Source: CAZJBS01 sp964544475
GTDB taxonomy: Bacteria > CLD3 > SB21
Assembly (NCBI GenBank): GCA_964544475.1
Contig: CAZJBS010000042.1
Coordinates: 1-20,970, forward strand
Direction of reading: 5' to 3'
DNA length: 20,970 nucleotides
In this document: positions 7,288 to 15,300 of the stretch, in pieces
Layout: the number at the start of each line of letters is the position of its first letter
Position numbering within the stretch: the stretch's first letter is position 1
Program-made: the position numbers and the translations under genes
Notes under the pieces: model-generated
Seen by the model: only the letters and a program-made list of their open reading frames with translations
The model's database searches: none
What the model was told of the DNA's origin: nothing

Positions 7288-7779
7288 GTGCAAAATAAGC
7301 GAAGTCTGTTTCTTGTCGCTGTTGTTCTGATTCTTGTCGGAATTCTTCTCACCCTCGAAAATTTTTCCGTCGTTCGCGGTGTGGCCGTCCATTGGCCGGT
7401 CTTCCCAATCATCGTCGGCGCCGGATTCGGTCTTCTCTATTATCACCGGGACCAGAATGACGAAGCTCTTCTGTGGCTGGGCTCTTTCGCTTTTTTTCTC
7501 GGCCTTTTCTTTTATTATCTCAATTTCACAAACTGGCACCAGTTGGGCACGCTCTGGCCGGTATTTCTGGGTATCGTAGGTCTCAGTTTTCTTTCCCTGG
7601 GCATCGTCAGAGTCAATCACCTTTTCACCATATTGGGAACGTCTTTTGTCGGACTGTTTGTCATCTTCACACTGGTTTTCACCATATCCCTCAAACTGTG
7701 GCCGTTGTCTCTGACAACATTCGGCCTCTGTCTGTGGATCGTGGATCACATGAATCGCAAAAGGAGAAAGCATGGCTGA
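7288..7779 (+). CDS. LiaF/DUF5668-like polytopic membrane protein
   Basis: A 163-residue, very hydrophobic protein with paired helices. The first half (about 7-25 and 37-51) carries LLLTLENF and HWPVFPIIVGAGFGLLYY. The second half repeats the pattern with LGTLWPVFLGIVGLSFLSLGI. The LWPVFPIIVG/LWPVFLGIVG wording is that of the LiaI-LiaF-like membrane domain of cell-envelope stress proteins; the soluble LiaF C-terminal domain is absent. Starts at GTG 7288 with only a weak GGATAGG upstream. The last eight bases overlap the ATG of the radical SAM gene (7772), so the two are co-translated. Function is not known. Confidence 0.75.
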   Translation: MQNKRSLFLVAVVLILVGILLTLENFSVVRGVAVHWPVFPIIVGAGFGLLYYHRDQNDEALLWLGSFAFFLGLFFYYLNFTNWHQLGTLWPVFLGIVGLSFLSLGIVRVNHLFTILGTSFVGLFVIFTLVFTISLKLWPLSLTTFGLCLWIVDHMNRKRRKHG

Positions 7780-9172
7780 TCGAACCAAAGTGATTTTCGT
7801 GGAGCCCACCGGCTCGCATTCCAATGTCTTTGCCCATTACATGACCATACCGATGCTGGGCCCGCTCGTGCTGGGCACCATCGCGGAACAGGCCGGATTC
7901 GACGTGGAAATTCTCAACGAAAACCTGCTGCGCCGCCGCGTCCGGCCCGACGAAATCGCCGCCGCCGATATCCTCTGCCTGTCGTGCATGACCGCCACCA
8001 TCCAGCGCGGCAAGGAACTCTCGCGCCAATACAAACAACTCCGCGAAAAACTCGGAAAACCTTCGCGTTCCATCATCGGTGGCATTCACGCGAGTATGAT
8101 CCCGGAGGATTGCATCGACGATTTTGACCAGGTGTTTGTCGGCGAAGCGGAGGGCAAACTGGTCGACCTGCTGGAAGGACGGATCACGGACAAAATCGTG
8201 TACGGCGAAAGAGTGGAAGATCTCGACGCCGCGCCGATACCCAATTTCAAACTGTTGAAGAAATGGAAACGCGTGCACTACTGGCCCATCATGACCTCGC
8301 GCGGATGTCCTTACAATTGCACGTTCTGCTCGGTCACCGAGATGTTCGGGCGCGGCTATCGTACCAAAAGTATTGCCCGCGTCATGGAAGAAGTCCAAGC
8401 CTGCGAAGCCGGCTGGGTATTTTTAGTTGACGACCACTTCGTCGTCAACAAAAAACGGACGCGCGAATTCATCAAAGCCTGGAACGCGAGCGGGACGACG
8501 AAGGATTGGTCCTGCCAGTTGCGGGCGGAAGTCAGCCGGGATAAGGACCTGGTGCGGGATATGCGCGACGCCGGGTGCCGGACGGTGTACATCGGATTCG
8601 AATCCATCAATCCCGCGACGCTGCTGGAAATCAAGAAGAACCAGACGGTCGAGGATATCCGCAATTCCATCCGGACCTTCAAGGACCACGCGATCAACGT
8701 GCACGGCATGTTCATGTTCGGCAGCGATTCGGACACCAAAGAGGTTTTCCAAACCACATCGGATTTCTGCAATAGCGCCGGCCTGACGAGTGTGCAATAT
8801 CTGATTCTGACGCCGTTGCCGGGCACGGTGTTATTCAGGCAAATTGAGGACGAAGGGCGTTTCCTGCACAAAGACTGGCGGTACTTCGACGCCATGCATG
8901 TCGTGTACCAGCCGAAACAACTGACGCCGTCCGAGTTGCAGCAGGGCATGATCGAGTGCTTCACGGATTTTTACACGTACACCGGCGCGGTCAACGAATC
9001 CATCAATTTATTGCATGACACGATCCGGGCGGCGATTCGAAAAATGTACCGCCGGGCATATTTTCCGTCGGTGGCGCCGCTGGTCGTCAAGGTTTTCGGC
9101 AAGAGCATCGTGAAAAGCTGGCTGCGTTTCAACCGGCCTTACCTGAAGTACCTGAACGAAATCAGCCGGTAG
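7772..9172 (+). CDS. B12-binding radical SAM enzyme
   Basis: A 466-residue protein with an N-terminal cobalamin-binding-like Rossmann domain (about 5-135; IPMLGPLVLGTIAEQAGFDVEILNE, GGIHASMIPED, VFVGEAEG) and a radical SAM core. The iron-sulphur cluster motif SRGCPYNCTFCSV places Cys179, Cys183 and Cys186. The core continues with FLVDDHFVVNKKRTREF and VYIGFESINP. A C-terminal helical region of about 90 residues resembles the DUF4070 extension of BchE/HpnP-like enzymes. These use methylcobalamin or adenosyl radicals for methylation, cyclisation or other hard C-H chemistry; the substrate here is not evident. The ATG is preceded by AAGGAG (7761-7766), which lies inside the preceding membrane-protein gene, and that gene's stop overlaps this start. 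A membrane lipid or envelope substrate is a reasonable guess from the neighbour but is inference. Confidence 0.9.
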   Translation: MADRTKVIFVEPTGSHSNVFAHYMTIPMLGPLVLGTIAEQAGFDVEILNENLLRRRVRPDEIAAADILCLSCMTATIQRGKELSRQYKQLREKLGKPSRSIIGGIHASMIPEDCIDDFDQVFVGEAEGKLVDLLEGRITDKIVYGERVEDLDAAPIPNFKLLKKWKRVHYWPIMTSRGCPYNCTFCSVTEMFGRGYRTKSIARVMEEVQACEAGWVFLVDDHFVVNKKRTREFIKAWNASGTTKDWSCQLRAEVSRDKDLVRDMRDAGCRTVYIGFESINPATLLEIKKNQTVEDIRNSIRTFKDHAINVHGMFMFGSDSDTKEVFQTTSDFCNSAGLTSVQYLILTPLPGTVLFRQIEDEGRFLHKDWRYFDAMHVVYQPKQLTPSELQQGMIECFTDFYTYTGAVNESINLLHDTIRAAIRKMYRRAYFPSVAPLVVKVFGKSIVKSWLRFNRPYLKYLNEISR

Positions 9173-9235
9173 CGTTGGAAGAAACCATGGAGATGCCGGG
9201 AGACCTGGAGTCTGAAGAGTTACTGTTCCGTTGTC

Positions 9236-9256
9236 GTTCCCTCAAAAAGCGGGAAC
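9236..9256. other. Inverted repeat after the radical SAM gene
   Basis: GTTCCC (9236-9241) and GGGAAC (9251-9256) form a hairpin with a 9-base loop. The GCGGGAACCT wording recurs at 9572-9581 in the next intergenic stretch. There is no U-tract, so a terminator role is doubtful. Confidence 0.35.
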
Positions 9257-9296
9257 CTTGACGTGGTGATTAGCTACACCATGGAAGGAGGCTCTT

Positions 9297-9482
9297 ATGA
9301 AATGTTCTTTGAAAGTCACGCTGGCTTTTCTGGTGATAATCGGCGTGGCCCAGTCGGTGCGGGCCATCGCCCGGGTGGAAGTTCACGCCAACGATCTTAC
9401 CGTGCCGGTGTGGTGGAGTTATCTGGCGGCGGTTTTCCTGTTTGGATTGGCCTTCTGGTTGTGGAAGGAACATCGCGTCTAG
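9297..9482 (+). CDS. Small two-helix membrane protein
   Basis: A 61-residue frame with a strong ribosome site, AAGGAGG (9285-9291), five bases before the ATG. It has an N-terminal hydrophobic segment (5-21) that may be a signal peptide, a short polar periplasmic stretch (25-38, VEVHANDLTVPVW) and a membrane helix (41-57) ending in KEHRV. No family is recognised. It lies alone between the radical SAM gene and the convergent DUF1858 gene. The ribosome site and clean membrane topology make a real gene likely. The same DNA also reads open in another frame from 9263, which is judged a shadow because it has no such start signal. Confidence 0.65.
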   Translation: MKCSLKVTLAFLVIIGVAQSVRAIARVEVHANDLTVPVWWSYLAAVFLFGLAFWLWKEHRV

Positions 9483-9571
9483 ATCGGTCGTCTACGCAAC
9501 CCAGGAAGAGCCGCAACCTCCGGATGGTTTGCGGTCATTCTCGCCATGGACCTCTGGCGCGCCGAAGAGAA

Positions 9572-9603
9572 GCGGGAACCTATCGCGGCAGAGTCGTTCC
9601 CGC
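9572..9603. other. Hairpin across the DUF1858 gene end
   Basis: Arms GCGGGAAC (9572-9579) and GTTCCCGC (9596-9603) are perfectly complementary around a 16-base loop that covers the stop codon of the minus-strand DUF1858 gene. It could halt convergent transcription, but it lacks a U-tract on either side. Confidence 0.3.
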
Positions 9604-9846
9604 GACCGCGCGAACCCGGGACAAGTCCGATTGAACAACGCCCGCGTCTGCCAGGGATCTTAATTCCGCGACAAAACGGGCGATGTCCGTTTGCGAAAAT
9701 CCCTTTTCAAGCGCCGCCGACTCGAGGGTTCCCCACATCGGTTCGCCGCACACCATGCAACGGATGCCGCGATTCATCAGGTACGATACGGCATGCGGCA
9801 TGGCGGCGATGAGGTCTTCGATCGTGGTCGCTTTCGTAATTTCCAT
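9580..9846 (-). CDS. DUF1858 domain protein with CxxC motif
   Basis: An 88-residue protein of the DUF1858 family, small helical proteins often found with hybrid cluster and redox enzymes. The N-terminal TTIEDLIAAMPHAVSYLMNRGIRCMVCGEPMWGTLESAA segment is typical, with the conserved cysteines at 30 and 33. Members of this family are thought to be redox- or metal-responsive disulfide domains. Here it starts two bases after the stop of the OsmC-like gene, so the two are surely one transcript and may act together in thiol or peroxide handling. The C-terminal 25 residues (about 64-88) are a little longer and more basic than usual. Confidence 0.85.
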   Translation of the reverse strand: MEITKATTIEDLIAAMPHAVSYLMNRGIRCMVCGEPMWGTLESAALEKGFSQTDIARFVAELRSLADAGVVQSDLSRVRAVAGTTLPR

Positions 9847-9848
9847 TT

Positions 9849-10298
9849 TCAGGCATGTACGTCGAATTCGAGAACAACCCGGGTCTTCATGGAACGGGCG
9901 ATCAGGCAGTGATGGTGCGATTCCTCCATCAATTGACGGGCGGTTTCGACGTCGGCGGTGTCTTTGACTTTTATCCTTGGCCGCACAATGATCTCGGTGA
10001 ATTGGTATCCTCCGTCGCCGGATTCCAACTTACCTTCCGCCGAGCTCTCATAAGATACGAGGCGCAATTCCTTCCGGATGGCGAATGACAGAAACGTGGT
10101 CATCGTACACGCCTCGACCGCGGCGACATAGAGATCCTCCGGAGTCCACACGCCGGCCTCGCCTTTGAATTCCGGCGGGCTGGCGACGCGAAAAGGGGGT
10201 TTGACGTCGGAGGACATTTCGCCGGCGCGGTTGCCGGCCCATTTCAAACCGGTGTGATAAAGAAACGTCTTTTGCCTGGTTTTCGTTTCGGTGCTCAT
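9849..10298 (-). CDS. OsmC/Ohr-family thiol peroxidase
   Basis: A 149-residue OsmC-like protein. The catalytic cysteine pair is present: Cys64 in VAAVEACTMTTF and Cys131 in ESHHHCLIARS. The GVWTPEDLYVAAVEA helix and the C-terminal SMKTRVVLEFDV strand are characteristic. OsmC/Ohr enzymes reduce organic hydroperoxides in the cytoplasm using a disulfide relay; this protein belongs to the broad OsmC/YhfA-like group rather than clearly to Ohr. Start: ATG at 10298 with AGGA upstream. Upstream lies a perfect AT-rich inverted repeat (10329-10344) that may be its operator. First gene of a two-gene operon with the DUF1858 protein. Confidence 0.9.
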   Translation of the reverse strand: MSTETKTRQKTFLYHTGLKWAGNRAGEMSSDVKPPFRVASPPEFKGEAGVWTPEDLYVAAVEACTMTTFLSFAIRKELRLVSYESSAEGKLESGDGGYQFTEIIVRPRIKVKDTADVETARQLMEESHHHCLIARSMKTRVVLEFDVHA

Positions 10299-10328
10299 AA
10301 GGGTCCTGTTGTTGAATTACTAAATACC

Positions 10329-10344
10329 GTTATAGGAATATAAC
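10329..10344 (-). promoter_or_regulatory. Operator-like inverted repeat upstream of the OsmC gene
   Basis: GTTATA-GGAA-TATAAC is a perfect 6+6 palindrome, 31 bases from the OsmC start. On the minus strand it overlaps a TATATT -10-like sequence that has no good -35 partner. A regulator-bound or activator-dependent promoter is plausible, but unproven. Confidence 0.45.
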
Positions 10345-10419
10345 AGTTTCTTGCGTAAAGTATTCCATTTTTTTTGCAGACGCTGAAATTTTTCGGTTTG
10401 ACTCGGCGACGTGCGCGAC

Positions 10420-10448
10420 TTGACATCGGCGTTGATAGAAAGTAAATT
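10420..10448 (+). promoter_or_regulatory. Sigma70-like promoter
   Basis: TTGACA (10420-10425), a 17-base spacer and TAAATT (10443-10448) precede the propeller gene. The predicted leader is about 42 bases and contains the ribosome site AGGAGG (10484-10489). Like the promoter at 4303, the -35 box is followed by TC. Confidence 0.75.
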
Positions 10449-10496
10449 GAGGCGACTATTCATGGTACATACAACCAATCATCAGGAGGTTTCGTC

Positions 10497-11300
10497 ATGA
10501 AAGCCAGCTACAGGCTTCTTTTGTTCGTTTTGGGTTTCGTGTTGTGTCATGGCATGGCGTGGGCGGATCCGGGCGCCTGGCGTCAGATTGGTTCTTCGGG
10601 CAGTTGGAAAGCGACGATCACAGGTACCATGCTGAGCGGCGATCTGTACACCGTCGAATCCAGCGGGGCGCTCTATGTGACGGACCTGCAAACCGGAAAA
10701 TGGCGGCAAATCGGGAAGAGTGAATTCGGCGCGACGCGTTTTCTGTTATCCGCCAATGGTTTGCTTTATTCCATCGAAACCAGCGGGTCGTTGTATGAGA
10801 TCAATCCGTCGACGGGCGCGTGGAGACAGGTGGGCAAATCGGGAGACTGGGCCGGAACGGCTTTCGCCGTAGTGGGAGGCGATCAGTTGTATTCCATCGA
10901 ATCCAGCGGAGCCCTGTATCAGACCAACCTGGCCACCGGCCAGTGGAAACAACTTGGCAAAGCCGAATTTGGCGCCACGGCCATTTTGATGGCGTCCTCG
11001 TCGGGCCTTTTCACGATCGAGTCTTCCGGATCGCTCTATGCCGTGAGTCCCGCCAACGGATCGTGGCAGCAGGTGGGACAGGGCGGGGCGTGGGGAAATA
11101 CGATCGTCGGTGCGGGCTTGGACGACCGGCTTTATACCATCGAATCGAGCGGCGCCTTGTATCAAACCAACCCCGCCAGCGGACAATGGAAACAGTTGGG
11201 CCAACCCGATTTCGCGCAGACACGGTTCCTGTTTTCCGGCAACGGTCGCCTCTACACGATTGAAACCAGCGGCAGTCTCTACGAGGTCGACGTGCGATAA
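10497..11300 (+). CDS. Secreted tachylectin-like beta-propeller of six repeats
   Basis: A 267-residue exported protein: signal peptide 1-23 (MAWA-DP), then six blades. Each blade holds a W-(R/K/Q)-Q-(I/V/L)-G strand and an LY-(T/S)-(I/V)-E-(S/T)-S-G-(A/S)-LY strand. Blade tryptophans fall at 28, 69, 109, 150, 190 and 231. Odd blades carry SGALY and a tryptophan or glycine-rich turn; even blades carry EFGAT or DFAQT and SGSLY. The unit is therefore an 81-residue two-blade module used three times. The pattern resembles tachylectin-2 and related secreted lectins, so sugar binding is a fair inference. It has its own promoter and a strong ribosome site. No sorting tail or membrane anchor is present, so it is likely periplasmic or released. 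Repeats are alike in protein but differ in codons, so the duplication is not recent. Confidence 0.85.
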   Translation: MKASYRLLLFVLGFVLCHGMAWADPGAWRQIGSSGSWKATITGTMLSGDLYTVESSGALYVTDLQTGKWRQIGKSEFGATRFLLSANGLLYSIETSGSLYEINPSTGAWRQVGKSGDWAGTAFAVVGGDQLYSIESSGALYQTNLATGQWKQLGKAEFGATAILMASSSGLFTIESSGSLYAVSPANGSWQQVGQGGAWGNTIVGAGLDDRLYTIESSGALYQTNPASGQWKQLGQPDFAQTRFLFSGNGRLYTIETSGSLYEVDVR

Positions 11301-11360
11301 CGCACGGATCGGCCGGCTGTAAGGAAACCCGGACGCACGGGGCAGATCTGGAATGAGACC

Positions 11361-11390
11361 TTTCATGGTTCGACTCCGCTCACCATGAAA
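11361..11390. repeat. Second-type palindrome, possible terminator
   Basis: Perfect 9-base arms TTTCATGGT and ACCATGAAA around a 12-base GTTCGACTCCGCTC-like loop, followed by TAAAA. Palindromes with a similar GTTCGAC...CTCACCATGAA core are, from memory, widespread in environmental bacterial genomes. It lies 60 bases after the propeller gene stop and may end its transcript, although there is no clear U-tract. The rest of 11301-11582 holds a promoter at 11506 and nothing else recognised. Confidence 0.55.
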
Positions 11391-11505
11391 TAAAAGAGAG
11401 ATGTCCTGATCGCGTCATCCAAACAACAATGGCAACGAGGCCTGTTTCGACGAGTTGCGCGCGACGTCGTATGGACTTTTTGCCATCAGAAAGCGGAATT
11501 ATCCG

Positions 11506-11534
11506 TTGAAAAGGCCGCCGTTTGTCTGTAGATT
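11506..11534 (+). promoter_or_regulatory. Sigma70-like promoter
   Basis: TTGAAA (11506-11511), a 17-base spacer and TAGATT (11529-11534) stand about 42 bases upstream of the predicted start of the pgl gene's leader end at 11583. No strong ribosome site was seen before that ATG. Confidence 0.5.
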
Positions 11535-11582
11535 CCACAAGTTCTCATCCCTCCTTTCCTGGTATTAACCGCGAGACTTCTT

Positions 11583-12308
11583 ATGCCGTCCAACATACAT
11601 ACTTTTGGTTCGACCGACGAATGGTGCGCCGCGATGGTGACGACGCTGGAAAAAGTTTCCGCCGAAGCCATTCACCGGAACCGGCGATTTTCCATCGCTC
11701 TGTCGGGTGGAACCACGCCCAAAGCGATGTACACGCATTGGGCGAAAAGCCGGAAAACGGACTGGTCCAGGATTCACTTCTTCTGGAGCGACGAACGGTG
11801 TGTCCTGTCAACCCATCCGGACAGCAACTTCCGGATGGCCCACGAATCGTTGCTTTCCAAAGTGAATGTGCCGTCGTCCAATATTCATCGCGTTCCGGCC
11901 GAGGAAGATCCGATGCTGGCGTCCCAGCAATACGAGGACGAGATCCGGGATTTCTTTGGGGCGCGTACGTCGGCGCCGCCGGCCTTTGACGTCATCCTGC
12001 TCGGTCTGGGCGATGACGGCCACACGGCCTCGCTGTTTCCGGACACGGACGCGCTGAACGTCACCGACAGCTGGGTGGTCGACAATTTCGTCAAGAAACT
12101 GAAGAGCCACCGGATTACGTTTTCCTTTCCTTTGATCAACCGGGCGCGCCAGGTGATGTTCATGGTAACGGGCGCGTCCAAAGCGGATGTGTTGGCGGAT
12201 GTGATCAGACATCCGGACACGTCGGTTTGTCCTGCCGCCAGAGTACGGCCGGAACAGGGCGAGGTCTTGTGGTTTGTCGATCACAGCGCGGCCGGAAAAC
12301 TCGGATGA
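11583..12308 (+). CDS. pgl: 6-phosphogluconolactonase
   Basis: A 241-residue member of the 6-phosphogluconolactonase/glucosamine-6-phosphate isomerase family. Motifs in order: ALSGGTTPKAMY (39-50), IHFFWSDERCV (64-74), DSNFRMAHESLL (80-91) and ILLGLGDDGHTASLFP (138-153), which carries the catalytic Asp-Gly-His. It hydrolyses 6-phosphogluconolactone in the cytoplasm, the second step of the oxidative pentose phosphate pathway. Length is normal for the family. Its usual partner zwf is not in the window. The stop overlaps the ATG of the sensor kinase by ATGA (12305-12308), an unusual coupling. Confidence 0.95.
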   Translation: MPSNIHTFGSTDEWCAAMVTTLEKVSAEAIHRNRRFSIALSGGTTPKAMYTHWAKSRKTDWSRIHFFWSDERCVLSTHPDSNFRMAHESLLSKVNVPSSNIHRVPAEEDPMLASQQYEDEIRDFFGARTSAPPAFDVILLGLGDDGHTASLFPDTDALNVTDSWVVDNFVKKLKSHRITFSFPLINRARQVMFMVTGASKADVLADVIRHPDTSVCPAARVRPEQGEVLWFVDHSAAGKLG

Positions 12309-15300
12309 AAACCGCCGTTCACATTACGACGGTGATGCTGGCGCTGGCCTGCATGGCCGGTGACGCGGGCGCCCAAAGGAAGGATTATATTCTCGAAACG
12401 ATTTCGCTGGAACATGGATTGTCCCAGAGCGTGGTCGAGACCATTCTCCAGGATCACAACGGCTTTTTGTGGTTCGGGACGCAGGACGGCCTCAATTTCT
12501 ACAACGGATACGGTTTCAAGGTATTCAAAAACGATCCGTACAGGCCGGCCAGTCTTTCTCAAAATTACGTGACAGCGCTTTATGAGGATTCGCATCACAC
12601 GATCTGGATTGGGACGGAGCGGGGGCTCAATTTCTACCGGGACGGTGTGGTACGGCGGTGGGCCCCGCGCCATGATTCGACGGCGTGGCTGGACGGCAAT
12701 TTTTCGGCCATCACCGGCGATACGTCGGGTATTCTCTGGATGGCCACGATCGGCAACGGCCTGATGCGGCTTGACACGCGCACGGACGAATTAACCATTT
12801 TCAAGAACAACCCGGACGACCCGTTATCACTGGTTCACAATAGTGTCCGCGCGCTGTACCTGGACGGCAAAGGCGTCCTGTGGATCGGAAGCACCCGCGG
12901 ACTGTCCAGGCTGGACGGCGGCACCTTCACCAATTTTTCCACAACGACCTCGGGCCGTCGACTGCCCGAAAAGAGTGTGCTGGCCATTCATCCTGCCGGC
13001 CACGACCGGTTGTGGGTCGGCACGGCGACGGACGGTCTCTGGCTGATCGACACGCCATCCATGATCTACACCGCCTGGCGACACCAAGCCAATGATCCGG
13101 GTTCCATCCCGTCGGACGTCGTCCAGTGCCTTTACACGGACTCCCATGGCTCCCTGTGGGTCGGCACGGAAGACGCCGGTGTCGGCATCTACACGGACGG
13201 ACAATTCACGACCTATCAACATGATCCTGCGAATCCATTCAGCCTGAGCCACAACGACATCCAGCAAATTTATGAGGATCATTCCGGCAACGTGTGGGTC
13301 GGCACGCTGGGAGGCGGCATCACCAAATTCCGCAAGACTTACTTCAAGTTGTACAGCCCGCGGTCGGCGCCGGAACGGCGTCTGCCGGGCAGCGAGGTCT
13401 GGGCGTCGCTGATGGATCGCAGCGGTCGTTTATGGATTGGCGTCCATGGCGTCGGCGTGTGTTTGCTCGAAGGCGGCCGCGTGCGGGTATTCGAACCGGA
13501 GCCCGGAAATCCGCGCGCGTTATCAGATAACAAAGTGATGTGTCTTTTCGAAGATCCGTCCGGACGCATCTGGGCCGGCACCACCAACGGCCTCAATATT
13601 TTTGACGGAACCGGATGGCAAGTCATACGCCGTAATCCGGCCGATCCGTCCAGTCTGCCCAACAACTACATCAATCACATCATGATGGATTCCCGCCAGC
13701 GGATCTGGATCGCGACATTCGGGGGCGGTCTGTGCCAATACCTGGATGGGCGGTTTGTCGTGTATCAGAATATTCCGCATGACGATGCGTCGTTGTCCGG
13801 CAACGACGTTTTCCGACTGGCCGAAGACCAGCAGGGGAATCTGTGGATCGGCACATTCAACGGTCTCAATCGATTCGACGGCAAGACGTTCACCCGCTTC
13901 ACCAAAAATCCGTCGGACCACGAGTCGTTGTCGCAAAATACGATTCTGTCTCTGGCCGCCGGTTCGGACGGCAGCGTGTGGATTGGCACGGACGGCGGAG
14001 GACTGAATCGTTTCAAAGACGGCCGCTTTGCGGCCTACATGGAAAAAGACGGTTTGCCGAGCAACCTGATCTATGGCATCATCGAAGACCATGACCACCT
14101 GATCTGGTTGTCCACCAATGCCGGTCTTTGCCGGCTCAATCCGCAGGATACGGGCCGCACGCGCTTCCGCCGGTTCGATACGAAAGACGGCCTGCTGAGC
14201 AACGAATTCAATCAGGGCGGTTATTTCAGGAGCGCGACCGGCGAACTGTTTTTTGGCAGCATCAAGGGGCTGGTCCGGTTTCATCCGCGCGACCTCGTGC
14301 CACGCGTCTTTACGCCGCCGGTCTTCATCACCGCTTTCAAGAAGTTCGACGTGGAAGTGGCCTTCCCATTCGAAGTCACCAACTTGGATTGCGTTGAAAT
14401 CTCCTATCGGGACAATTTTTTTGCCTTTGAATTTGCCGCCCTGGATTACACGGTGCCTGAAAAAAACCAGTACGCCTACCGTTTGGAGGGGTTTGACAAC
14501 GACTGGATTTTCTCAGGTTCCCGCCGTTATGCCAGCTACACCAACCTGGACGGCGGCACGTACCGGTTCCTGCTGAAAGCCGCCAACAGCGACGGCGTCT
14601 GGAACGAGAATCCCACGTCCGTCACCGTCATCATCCATCCGCCCTTCTGGAAGACGTGGTGGTTCATGGGCTCCGCCGTCGTTCTTGTGGCCGGTCTGGC
14701 GGCCGGATTCTACAGTTCCCGCATCCGAATCATGAAGCACCGCAATATCGTGCTCGAACAGAAGGTTCGCGAGCGCACGTCGATGATCGAAGACAAGAAC
14801 CGTGAATTGGAGAGCAAAAACGAACAAATACGGCAGCAGCAGGATCAACTCATCCAGTCCGAAAAACTGTCTTCGTTGGGAAGATTGGTCAGCGGCATGT
14901 CTCACGAGATCAATAACCCGCTCAATTTTACGTACGGTAATGCCGTCAATATGGAACTTGAATTGGAGGACATGTATAAAGAAATCCGCCAGGTGCTGCC
15001 GTCCCATCTCCCGCTGGAGGGTTTGAACGCCAAGTTTGACGAAATGCGCGACATGCTCAAGACCATCAAGATGGGGACCGAGCGAATCAAAGACATCGTC
15101 GTAGGGTTGAGGGATTTCGCGATCATGTATGATTCCGAGACGACCGATATTCAGATCAATACGCTGGTGGACTACCTGATCGGCATTTTGAGATCCCAGG
15201 AGCGGAACAACGTGGAGATAATTCGTGAATACCAGGATGTGCCGCCGATCCACGGACTGTACGGTCAATTGAGCCATGCGGTCATGAATATTCTGCGCAA

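Noticed and set aside
7150..7824. A 224-residue minus-strand frame opposite the LiaF-like gene
   Set aside because: Its charged, low-complexity protein is the expected antisense of a membrane protein, and the plus-strand frame has a family match and coupling to the next gene.
9263..9634. A 123-residue frame overlapping the small membrane protein
   Set aside because: It runs across the strong ribosome site and stop of the 61-residue gene and into the convergent DUF1858 gene, with no family features.
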